Positions 1-10,561 of a stretch of 64,000 nucleotides of DNA are shown here, in pieces. The stretch's first letter is position 1; the number at the start of each line of letters is the position of its first letter. Below the pieces are notes generated by a model that had not been told where the DNA came from, searched no databases, and saw nothing but the letters and a program-made list of their open reading frames with translations. This DNA comes from Neelides folsomi. Its lineage: Eukaryota; Arthropoda; Collembola; Neelipleona; Neelidae. The stretch is taken from the NCBI GenBank assembly GCA_034687125.1, contig JAQGBZ010000120.1, forward strand, positions 1 to 64,000. The letters run 5' to 3'. A program made the translations under genes and the position numbers.

Positions 1-327
1 TTCTTCCAACTCCTCTGAACCCTTTAGTTTCATTTTTCTCAATTAAATTATTAAGATATTGAGGGCTTGTTAAAATTACATATTATTAGAGCCTAAGTTA
101 AGCTAAATTTAATCTAATGTATTGTTCCTTTCTCTGTAACTGACAATGGAACGTTGTTATATGTAAGTCTCGTACAGACTTGACAATTAAGAGCATCAGT
201 AGGAATGATGAATTCAAGAGAAATCTATCTGTTAAATTGAGAGATTATGAATTTTTGAAAATTCGATTTTTAAAATGAAAGCCTTGGTCCGCCCTGTGCG
301 AAGTAGAAATTCCGATGTTAAATCGGT

Positions 328-1091
328 TTTTGAGAAATTTCGATTATTTTTGGGCAATCTAGAGCTTGAACCTAGTTCCCATTTTAGTAATTCGAATATA
401 TTTTGGCAATCTACAGAGTCCGTTCGGTTTCACGATGGACGGAGCTTCATTGGACCTTTTTGTTGTGAATATCCTTTGTGTTTTCAATGTGGTGAACTTT
501 GCGAAGGTGGATGAGAAATGGCCGTCATCTCCAAGCAGAATAGACTCGTTTAACCCTTTCTTGGTCGACAAATTCACAAATTTTTTCAATTTCAAAAAGA
601 CGGTTTAAGTTTTCGGAGCACATTTCGGTTCACTTTTCTAGGCGGTTTTTCAATTGGAGGTGTTTGATTTCCTTCAACTTGGCAGATCTTCTTTTCTCCA
701 TTTGATTCTTAATATTACCAATTGTGTCTCATCCAATATTATGATCTAACTCATTAATTTTAATTTGAATCTGTCTCAGAGAGTTTTAAACATAATTATG
801 CCTTAGCCAGGCCTTCTAATTATGGTTTTAAATATTTGACCATTTTAATTTAAATTGGTTGAACATTCTATTTGAGCAAACAGAGTGTATTAAACAAAGA
901 AAAGTAAATTTGGCGGTATAAATTTGCATAATTATGAAGATATAGTATAAAGATCTCAGAAGCGTCCACCGTGAAACCGAACGGCTTTTGTAGAGCTTGT
1001 ACCTAATTGTCATCTTAGCATATCGAATATATTGAGGCAATCTAGAGCTTGAATCTAGTTGTCATTTTATTATTTCGAATACCTCTATATG
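328..1091. repeat. Composite repeat with ~52-bp direct units and inverted arms
   Basis: A 52-base unit beginning AGAGCTTGAACCTAG and ending GGCAATCT is at 361-412, with part of a preceding unit at about 328-360. Diverged copies lie back to back at 992-1043 and 1044-1091. A separate segment at 420-448 (CCGTTCGGTTTCACG...) recurs in inverted orientation at 959-984, with one mismatch and a three-base gap. Direct end units plus inverted inner arms suggest a non-autonomous mobile element or its remains. I did not find clear terminal inverted repeats or a target-site duplication, so the family is open. Confidence 0.6.
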
Positions 1092-1247
1092 AATGCTATG
1101 CAAAATGCTTGTAAGTTGGAACTATCTTAGTTTGGAGAAGGGAATACCGCACAAAAGTTCAAAACTGAATCGGAAACTGAAGGTAAATCAAATGTATAAA
1201 TTTAAAAAAAATTAAATATATGAAAATTGATTATTTAAAGTTAAATA

Positions 1248-1523
1248 TTGTATAGGTTAGACATACCACCCAAGGATCCTGAAAGAAAAAAAGGAGGGCG
1301 TAAGAAAAGTACCATTCATGTCCATTTTGAAACAAAATCAGACAATAAAGTAAAATGCAAATATTGTGGTACAGAAGTCAGTAACAGATCTGATCGAAAA
1401 ACGTCTCATTATCAAATGAGCAAAAGAAAACCAGCAGTTGGCTCCAATTTGGCAGGAGTCTCTGGTTTTACGGATGCAAAACCTACAAATTTTCCAAGTC
1501 CTACATTTCCAATTAATTTTTGA
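1248..1523 (+). pseudogene. Orphan BED-type zinc-finger fragment
   Basis: The open frame has no in-frame ATG at its start. A possible splice acceptor (TATAG) lies at 1251-1255, so this looks like an exon or gene fragment. It reads a basic stretch (GGRKKSTIHVHF), then CKYC (Cys37 and Cys40 of the frame) and His54, the order seen in BED fingers (aromatic/HF, Cys-x2-Cys, His). The last His/Cys ligand is not obvious, and the frame ends after a Pro-rich tail at TGA 1521-1523. BED fingers are common in hAT-type transposases and genes derived from them, and this piece lies beside a repeat cluster, so a transposase remnant is likely. Function of the fragment itself is unknown. Confidence 0.4.
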
Positions 1524-1568
1524 TTTTTGTGATTAGTTATTTTTATATGATAATATGATAATCTTTAC

Positions 1569-1858
1569 TTTATCGTTGTATGTGGCCTTGAAAGTATATC
1601 CAGAAGGACAAAGGCATCTTTTTTATCTCCCAATTGCATCTCTTTTGGACTGATGCAAAAATGCAACCAATATGTGTAACAATCTTTGCGTGACTTACAT
1701 TCTTCACCATATTTTTTTCCATACTTCTGAAGGTGCGGATGTTGGCCTTTAAAATGTTTATAGTTATCTGAACGAGGACTTGCAATGAGACTTGTTTGCA
1801 TATTATATACTAATACAAATTGAATTAAGAAAAATAAAATAAAAGTGAATAAATGCAT
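1569..1858 (-). pseudogene. Cysteine-rich secreted-protein gene copy, frameshifted and truncated
   Basis: The ATG at 1858 opens a signal-peptide-like hydrophobic stretch (MHLFTFILFFLIQFVLV) followed by HFKGQHPHLQKYGKKYGEEC and a Cys-spaced region. The copy at 2332-3311 shares this N-terminus almost residue for residue. Further on, a CLCPSGYTFKATYNDK motif typical of EGF-like/EB-type modules is present but in the +1 frame relative to the signal peptide. One extra base in the A-run near 1619-1624, as found in the other copy, would keep it in frame. The segment ends at a GTAAAG donor (1563-1568). No counterpart of the neighbour's second exon follows, so this is a partial tandem duplicate. The single missing A in a homopolymer could also be a sequencing error. 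Confidence 0.5.
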
Positions 1859-2331
1859 TATCGGTATATATGTAATTCTTTTAAAAGCCTGGATCTACAA
1901 TTTTTATTTATTTCGTGCCATTTTACAAAGAAGTTAAAACTCAAAGAAATTGGCTATTTCCATATTAGGTATACCACTACATGCATAATTAAAATAATTA
2001 TAATTATATAATAGTATTTAACATTATTATTTCATTTCTTAGAATAAATATTTGTATGCATTTAGGCATTTAATAAATATTACAATGAAACGTTTTTAAT
2101 TATCATTTAGTTAATAATTTATTTTAATAGCTTTTTATATGTAATAGTCATATGGTAATTTTCTATTGTATCAGAATTAGATTTATTATTGTTTTAACTT
2201 CATTTAAACAAATCAATTTTTTCTAAATATTTTTAGTATTAGCGATTGCTTGTATGTATAAAGAAAAACAAAATAGAATTATAATATTGAAAAGAAAATA
2301 TGTTATTCTAGATTGTTTAATGATTTTATTT

Positions 2332-3311
2332 TTAATTGCATCTCAACTTGAATTTTTCCAAACAAGGTTTTTTGCGTGTAGTTTCTTTATTCGGATTAGA
2401 TTTTTTTCCTTCCTTGCAATTACAAATTCCGGATCCCGTTGTATTTCTTCCAGGGTATTGAATGATGCCGACCAATTCATCTTGTTCGGCACATACTAGA
2501 TCAAGAGATTCATCACATTGTTCAGATAATCCTTTGCCATCGACCTTGCAAGGCATATCTTCTTCATGGAGTTTTCCTCCATCGGGATCGCTGAACATTT
2601 CACAACTCCAAATGAGATGATCCCAAACTCTTGGTGGATTACAAGCGCACATATCATTCGCAAGTAAAAGTGATATTGTCGGGTTAGTTTCATTCAATAT
2701 GTAGTAGCCGTGGACGAAAGACCGAAGCGACGCTGCTGCAAAGCGTGGGGTAATACATCCACAGCCGTTGTAACTTGCTGCGCAAACATTTAAAGGATCG
2801 CAAATAAATAAATCTTTATCCACTTTATATCTTTTGGAAAATTCTGTTAACTTTGTTTCATTATGTCCGCACAATTTCCCAAAAGATGTGATGCATTTGA
2901 ATTCTTTTCAACCCTAATAAAGTTATGAATATTTAATTTAATATGTAATTCCTTATGCGTTATGGTTTAAATAATACAAGTTGTTTATACATTAAATTAT
3001 TATCAAAATTAATTTAAATTTTATATTTACCTTTTCGTTATAAGTTGATTTGTAAACATATCCAGAAGGGCAAAGACATCTTTTTTTCTCTCCCATTTTC
3101 ATCTAATGCAGAAATGGAATCAATACATGTAACATTCTTTGTGTGACTTGCACTCCTCATCATATTTCTTCCCATACTTCTGAAGATGTGGATGTTGACC
3201 TTTAAAATGTAGATAGTCATCTTTTTGGCGTGGTTTTACAATTAAATTTGTTTGCATTAATACAAATATGAATTGAATTAAAAGAAATAATACACAAGTG
3301 AAAAAATGCAT
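2332..3311 (-). pseudogene. Cysteine-rich secreted protein with EGF-like/EB-type modules, damaged
   Basis: First part (3311 down to 3031): a signal-peptide-like start (MHFFTCVLFLLIQFIFVLM), then QHPHLQKYGKKYDEEC and a Cys-rich segment, then a GTAAAT donor at 3025-3030. Second part (about 2910 to 2332): about 180 open residues with many Cys in pairs (CGC, CNC, CAC), ending at TAA 2332-2334. The start was chosen from the paralogue at 1569-1858. Lesions: a TGA where the paralogue has Trp, a frame change before the CLCPSGYVY motif, and a TGA two codons after the best acceptor of the second exon. The long open second exon argues either for recent decay or for a splice form I cannot see. The family resembles the small secreted Cys-rich proteins expanded in many arthropods; function unknown. 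Confidence 0.45.
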
Positions 3312-3339
3312 TTTTAATAAGAGACTATTAAATTTCACA

Positions 3340-6300
3340 AATATCCTTCTGATTTTTACCTTATTTTATATTTGATAATGTTTTAGTTTTACACCAATGT
3401 GATTGAAATGAGTTTACTTTTATTTACTTTTTATTAACTTTGAACATTTTCATTATTTGGTGTTATTTTACAAAGAAAGAAGTTGAACTTCAAAGAAAAG
3501 GCAGTCTGCTTATAATATTAATTTTACATTGTTTCAAATATGTTTTTAATATGATTTTCTTGGAATGAAAAATAAAAATGTAAAATTATTCAAAATACCA
3601 ATATACCATACATAAACAATTATTGTAAAATACCTATGAATGTAAAGAATATCATATAGGGTGAGTATTGAGATTTATTTTTGTATTAAGTTAATTCATC
3701 ACTCCAACGCGACGTCTCGTGGATCTGTCCAGGTAGGAAAAGTTGAAGCTGACTGACTGAGCGAGTGTATTAGAGCTATATTGATTTAAAAAAGGAAACC
3801 TGCTTTGAATTCAGAACCTTCCTTGAGCCAAATGCTATCGTGAGAATCTTCTCAAATGCTTCATGCAAATGAGGGGAATTCAAGCAATGCGAGTGGTTTG
3901 AAAAATTCCTTCCATTTTACACCATCATGAGGAGCAGAGGCGTTTTGGCTAAATGACACGGACATTTGGTCCGCCAATTGACTTCTTTTTTTTCTTTAGC
4001 AAACTGAAAGAGAAAATCCTCTTGAAACAATCCACTTTGGCTTCTTTATGCAATGAAAAGTAAATCAAGGAGCTCGTGAAGTGTCTTTACATTTTTTATT
4101 CTCTTCAAATTGTAGCCTTCAATTCTCCTCTTTCAATTCATTAATCATTATAAGTTGTTCTCCAACTCACTTTAAAATGATACTTGAAGGAACTTTTGCT
4201 AAATTTTATTCAATCCTATTGGTAAATTAAATTGGCTTAATGTATGCTTAGACTAATCAATATGAAGTTACATCTAAATTAAATTAAAATTTTTATTCAG
4301 ATGTTATTTACAGATAATTTACAAATATTACGAGTATTTATTTTAATTCATGGAATTTCGTTTTAATTGGCTTTTATAAGTAAAGTTCAATTTTTATTAA
4401 TTTTTTGCATTTAACATGATTAGACTAGATTGCAGAGATTTTGTGGAAGACTGAGGAAAACGATTTTTGTTCATTCTCCTCACGATGATTTTTCTTTATC
4501 CTTGGGATTTTGAGTCACGTGGTAAAAAGGGCATTGTGGGAAATGTAAGCTAATTTCATGAAAGGATAATTCTTTAAGCTTGAATTTCCAAGACTGGTAG
4601 TTTGAAGGAAGTGGGAGAGGATTAGTTCTGAGGAGAGAATTAGAATGGAAATGTTCCATTAGGGGAGCTTATCCTCGATCTTTATTAGATTTACATGAAA
4701 TGAGAAGGGGAGTTTGGGGCCGCCGTCGCACCCTCCGCACCAATTCCATCAACAACAAGAGAACCAAACAGATTTTCTCCTTCTTCCCAACTTTCTCGTA
4801 TCTCTGCATTAAATGACACTATGCACTTACTCCCTATTAAATATACCATGAGAAAGTGCAAGGACAAACTTACTATTTGCACAGAGATCATCTAACCAGA
4901 AATGTTGACAAGATATAGAGAAATTACACACTAAAGAAAGAAAGGAATTATACATTGAAATTCTGTATAGAAAGCATGTACTACACAGAAGCTTGTATTT
5001 ACATCTTCCCCAGATCTTCAAACCGTCTCTTAATTTAAAAAAATACAAAGAGCTAATTTATGAACATGGCGGGCTCATGTTGCATAATTAATAGGAAGAG
5101 TTCTCTTTTTAACAGGAACAGTTGTTATTAGACTTCTTATTAGCCGGGTTGAAATTCAAAAATTGTTGAATTAATAGGAGCGACGTGGAGCCGACGGCAA
5201 ACGCGGTCTTTCCAACAGAACAACTTTTGAGCCGGGGCGAATTAGCCGTTCCAGCAGGGGACCTTCAAAACCAGGGAGAGAGAAGGGAGAAAATGTATGC
5301 GTCTTGTGAGCTATAAATATTATGCACTTTTCCAAACATCCCCCGATTTTCCACGGAGATCTTTAGAAGAGAACACCCAGGTACGTGTAATAAATATATG
5401 TATGCTCATACATGTATACCTTGTGTAGTATGAATTGTATATGTCTGGGTATATTTATTAACTCCCATTCATTATCTTTCCCTTCAATCCTCCACCGGCG
5501 GTCGATCCACATCTCTCATGCTTAATAATATCTAAACCTTAATCGCCCCCTTTGCATCTCATTTGCTCTCTCTGCACTTTCTCATTGTTGGGTTTTGCCC
5601 TCTTCGCGTGTCCTTGTTATTTCACACAATTTCCTAACAAGATGAATCCTTTTAGTGGAACATAAATTGCTAAGCCTTTTGACCAGTCCCTACCCACGCT
5701 GTGCATTAATCCAATTTAATTCACTTTCCATTTATTATTCATCTTTACGAACCCTTTATTATTGATTACTCGTACTACGTATTTAGTAATGCATTTTCAT
5801 TTAAATCATCATTTTAGGATATAAAATATAAAAATATATAAAAAATAACAGCTATTTTTAAAGTCGTAAATTAAAATAAATTATATTTTAAATTTAAATA
5901 TTATTTGTATTATGCGATTTAGATATGATTTACTACATCGTCCAAGTTATCCTTTTATATAAAATTATACCTACTCTTTATTGAATACAATAATAAATAG
6001 AATGGCAATGGCCATAGATATTTTTTGGATGTATCTGTAGATGTATGGTATCAACATTAGAAGATTGTAATACAAGGAATATTACATGTTTTGAATATCT
6101 AATTACATTATATGATGTATTTGCATTACATGTATGCACACAATTTATTACAGCCATAATGAAAATAATAATATAGGAAATGGGAAAGAGAATTTGAAAT
6201 GAACCGCTCTGCAATTAATGAGATAATAATCGAAGATACATTTTGAGCACGAATCCAATACATATATAATGTATAAATATTTAGAGTGTAAACATCGAAT

Positions 6301-9300
6301 TACATGCCTCGGGTAAACACAAGGTTCGAATGTCGGGTGTTTCGTGTGTGTAATTAGAAATTGCACCTATCTTAAGCTTATTATTTTTTAAGTAATGCCT
6401 TTCATATATACATTCCCCGCTTGCTTTTACATTTGCTTTTACAATAATATTAACATCTGAACAATATCAACTTTATATGAGAACATAATGTGTTTATGTA
6501 GCATTGTAGCATTAGATAAAAGTGCAACATTATTGTAAGTAAAGAAAGGTCTTTCTGCTTTCCATCTCATAATTGAGATTTGACATGGATGTCCATAATT
6601 GTATTATGAGGGAATTAGCACATGTCACACTCTGGTTGTTCTTCTCATTTCTCTCCCTCTCTTTACTCCCAGCCTTCCACAATTCCCTTCAATTTGGGAG
6701 AAATTCAGGTAGAATAATTTAATGGCCCTCCTCTTACATGAATATTAATGGGGGATTGTGAGGGTGAAAATTGTAAAGGATGAGTGCGATGAGGAAAAAG
6801 CTCTAGGGAATTCAGGTAGGTCTTTTAAATACAACGTTGCTTATTCCCTTCTTTCCTAATATATGAGTAAATGCATTATACTCTATCTTACTTGTACTTA
6901 CCCTTATACACAAATGTATACTAAATGTATGATGTAATGAATATAATCCAAGCCCTTCTGACTCACTCTTGTTATCCTTCATGTTAAGCAAATGTTAGTT
7001 CTATTTACATATTTTCATGTCTGGAGTCTGGAAGATGAAAAAATCACTCAAGGTCCAAAAACACCACAAAACTTTCCAAAACATGAACCGAAAACGAAAG
7101 ATCCATTTTGGGCAACGCTTTTTATTTTTTAGATAATGAGGAAATGATTCTGGGATTCATTTACTTTAAGACTTCAGGCAAAAACTCAATTTAAGAATTT
7201 CAGCCTATTCTTATAAAAAAATATCAGTACTTGTAGGGTAAACGAAACAAACATGATATACCATAATTTATATACCATAATTTATATAATTTCAAAATAT
7301 TCTTAATTTACCAAAATCTCAATAAACAGATATACAGGAACATATTATGTATCATATATGTGTGTATAAATACATGTACTCTAGGTATACTCTATATACT
7401 TACAATTAGTATGTGTAAATATGGTACTTATACAAACTGTTTTTAAAGTACATAAAATATGTCTAAATTACGGACTGTAATTGCATGCATCAATAAATTA
7501 TATCGTGAAAGAGATTGTTAAAGTAAAGGGATAGGAAATCTTTAAAATGAGTAAAAAAAACCTTGCGTGATGTTCCTTTAATGCGTATGTAATGGAACAA
7601 ATTGAAGATTGTTGAAAGATGTAATTGAATATTAAAGATTTCAAATCCTCAACAAGACAGATGTGGGGAGATGTGAACGTGGAAAGTTAATTAGCAGTGG
7701 ATTATTAATAACAAGAAGATCTTCATCATGAGCTCCATCCCAAATGATGGCAATTAGAAGGCAAAAGGAGGACGTGGGTGAGTTGGGGCGCATAAAGGAA
7801 TCTCTTTGCTTCTTCAGACCCCCGCAAGCCTCCAATAAATATGATCCAGGATGGGAAGAGTGTTGGGGTTTATGAATAAATAGAACCTCAGATCCGGCAA
7901 TGTTTTGTGTAATTCATCATGAGCTCATCGCGGCTGTAGGTCCGACATTTTCCTACCTTCTAATGGAATTCGGTCGGACGGGAGGAATAAACGGGGGGAA
8001 ATTCCCAAGAGTCCCTTTTACTTCTAATCTCCAAACTCGCGCTGTTGTGGATGGACCAGATGAAGGCACAGATGAGATCTCTCGCCCGCCTCCCCCGCCA
8101 TTCAACAAAGAATTATGTCCAGGAGACTTCGGACCACGTCTTTGCCCATTACGCCCCTTCTCCACTTAAATATACCCACAAGGAAAAAAAGAAATACAGA
8201 TACATTCTATATATCTAGAGCATGTATTATTTTTCTCTATGTAGACCTGATAGTAAGCATATCTGATATTTTTACTTACACTTTTGTATCTCATGACTGT
8301 ATATCACAATCAGTACCTTTTCACAGTTTTGCACTTTCATTTTTCATTATCTTCAACTGTCCTTGCCAAGTGCGTTTGGTTTTGGCGGAGTTTCACTTCC
8401 ACTAAAAGCTTTGGTGGTTTCGAGGGATTCTTTATAGAAGATACCCAAATTCAAATTGGTAACTAAACTGTAAGTTCTCTCTCTTTTTATTTATTTTAAC
8501 GCACATTTAACAGATATTTAAGCGTATAATTTTTAATCTTATTTTAATTTAAATGATATTTACTTTTATGTTTTAAAATATTATTTGACCAGATATATTT
8601 TATGATATGACTTTATTAATTTCCTATTTGTATATGCTATATTAAAAAACGTTCTCATCAAATAATTTTTTTATCTTTATTTATATAATTAAATATTTTG
8701 TTTTATTTCAATAGAAGGGTAGATCTGCAATCACGTGAAATTGAAAAATCTAAACAGTAATTCAATATATAAATGTAATTGTTTCTGAAATTCTGAACAC
8801 ATTTAACATTGTATGAAATTGTTTTTTAGAGTTTAAAGATCAACGACCGACTCTGCGGAAATTGGTCAATTCCCATCCCAAGATTTCCTCCGCCCATACG
8901 CCCATTGTTCACCACCACAAATAATGAGCGGGTGAGGAAAAAGAATAAAAAAGGTTTTTCCAACATCCTAATTAACTCTGACGCCTTCCGCCTCTTCCTC
9001 AATCCAATTCCTCGAGATGAGAAGAAGTTTTATAATTTATTTCCCTCCCCCCTATTTATACACGTACATATGTAATTGGACATTCCACACCTCAAAGGGC
9101 CACCTTAATCTTCATCAACAATGATACGGATGAAGTCCACAACAGAAAGAGTCAAAATGTGAAAAAATGAAAAAGATCTACGCGACCCACCAGATGTTCA
9201 AAATATGCAGAAGAATCATAAAAGACAAACTGGTTTTCTCGTTCGTGTCCACTTACATTAAAATCCTTAAACAACTTGATTTCATTCTTATAAAAATCTT

Positions 9301-9434
9301 CAATTCTTTAAATTCCTATATTAATTTTTTATAAACTTTAAATTGTATAAAAAAGGAAAAAAAAGAAAACTATCTTCCATTTTAAACTTGGGTTTCCTTA
9401 ATTGAGATTTTTCTAAAAATAATAATCGATTTTT
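3340..9434. other. Gene-free stretch with GC-richer patches
   Basis: I see no supportable gene. Most of it is AT-rich with short open frames on both strands. GC-richer, low-complexity patches stand out at about 4600-5350, 7640-8170 and 8840-9200. A TTTATT at 4681-4686 (AATAAA on the minus strand) sits close to a possible minus-strand terminal exon at 4691-4803, discussed under findings. Short tandem copies of ataccataatttat lie near 7258-7285. Confidence 0.5.
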
Positions 9435-9823
9435 ACGACTGAGGTTTCACCGAAAGGTGTATGCTTTTGACAAGATGTTTGTTTGTACGGGAGCTATCTC
9501 TTCCTAAACTAACGGACTGATTATCATATATAGTATACCAATCGACAGGTACTGTCTACCCGCAGGTCGTAGGGCGAAAAAAATTCAGAAAATATTAATG
9601 GTTAATTAATTAACATCACTAAACTAAATATTTAATCATTAACCAAAATTTTAAAACAATAGAAACAACGAAATAAAATAAATTATATTTTTTTGAATAT
9701 TAAATAAAATCAATATAAATTACAAATGAAACAATCATTTAACTAAACTGAATACAATCAATTATAATTATTGTTTAATTATCATTAAAGTGCGAAATAA
9801 TTAAATAATACTCAACATTTATT

Positions 9824-9889
9824 ATGCCTAAACGAAAGAAAGGAGCTGGTTTCAATAAAGCTAAAGAAAATCGTATGAAAAAAGCATAA
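9824..9889 (+). CDS. Tiny basic open frame inside the Helentron-like element
   Basis: A 21-residue frame, MPKRKKGAGFNKAKENRMKK plus a final Ala, ends at TAA. It is strongly basic and lies inside the 9435-10561 element, upstream of a longer broken frame of similar lysine/arginine-rich character. It may be the N-terminal remnant of the element's ancestral protein. Expression is not shown, and it may be chance in an A-rich stretch. Confidence 0.25.
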   Translation: MPKRKKGAGFNKAKENRMKKA

Positions 9890-10014
9890 CACAATAAATA
9901 ATAAGTCATAATAAAAAAATAATTTAATTGTCAATCGATAGTAAGTAATATTAGAATATTATCAGTAATATTTGATTATCAATAATTAATTTATTACAAA
10001 GGATAATTCGTCAA

Positions 10015-10334
10015 ATGGAAACAGAAGACATAAGGGATAAATGGCTCGATTCCAATAAAATAAGTACAATCAAAAATCTGCAAAAGGAAAATGATGAACA
10101 AAGGATATACAGACTTGATGAAATAAGAAATGTGCGCTGCGAACTCATGAAAAAGAAAATGAAGAAAAAAGAATTAAAATACTTCTAAATTGTAAGAAAA
10201 GGGCAGAAAAATCACGTGACAAAGAAACAAAACAACAAAGGGAAAAAAGACTTGATGTTAACAAAGAGCGTAAAAGAAATTCATTGTTTGAAACTGCATG
10301 TTGCAAATTTCAACATACCGGTAAATATTTCTAA
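10015..10334 (+). pseudogene. Frameshifted remnant of a helicase-element N-terminal region
   Basis: The ATG at 10015 opens METEDIRDKWLDSN and continues into charged sequence (NDEQRIYRLDEIRN) that stops at about 10188. In another frame the same kind of sequence resumes around 10130 (ENEEKRIKILLNCKKRAEKS, then QQREKRLDVNKERKR). Runs of Glu/Arg/Lys with the repeating EQR-RL pattern are common upstream of the helicase in animal Helitron/PIF1-like proteins, which fits the termini of the surrounding element. One frame change separates the halves, so this is a relic. No Rep or helicase motif is left. Confidence 0.45.
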
Positions 10335-10561
10335 TGCACATTGTATAGCAGTTTGGTAGGTCATATTGTAAGGTATAAAATCCTATATGAAATTGTAAAT
10401 TCCCTTACAGTTTATTTGATTGCGGTCAATTTTATCGACATCAAGAATAGTAATTATAAACTCATATCGTGAGTTTGTACGTTATTTGCGACGACTTCGG
10501 CAATAAAATATAAACACGTTTTGATTATTTCATTCTTTTTATTACCTATTACCTCAGTCGT

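Larger units (their letters stand above)
9435..10561 (+). mobile_element. Helentron-like non-autonomous transposon
   Basis: The ends are perfect 11-base inverted repeats: ACGACTGAGGT at 9435-9445 and its complement at 10551-10561. The element lies between T residues on both sides, as expected for Helentron (Helitron2-type) insertion at TT. Just inside the left end is a small hairpin, CACC-GAAA-GGTG (9448-9459). Near the right end is a 7-base-stem hairpin, AAACTCA-TATCG-TGAGTTT (10458-10476), followed by a second imperfect one around TTGCGACGACTTCGGCAA. The interior is AT-rich and carries only short, broken open frames and no Rep/helicase, so it cannot move by itself. The subfamily call is inference; the ends and hairpins are seen directly. 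Confidence 0.65.
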
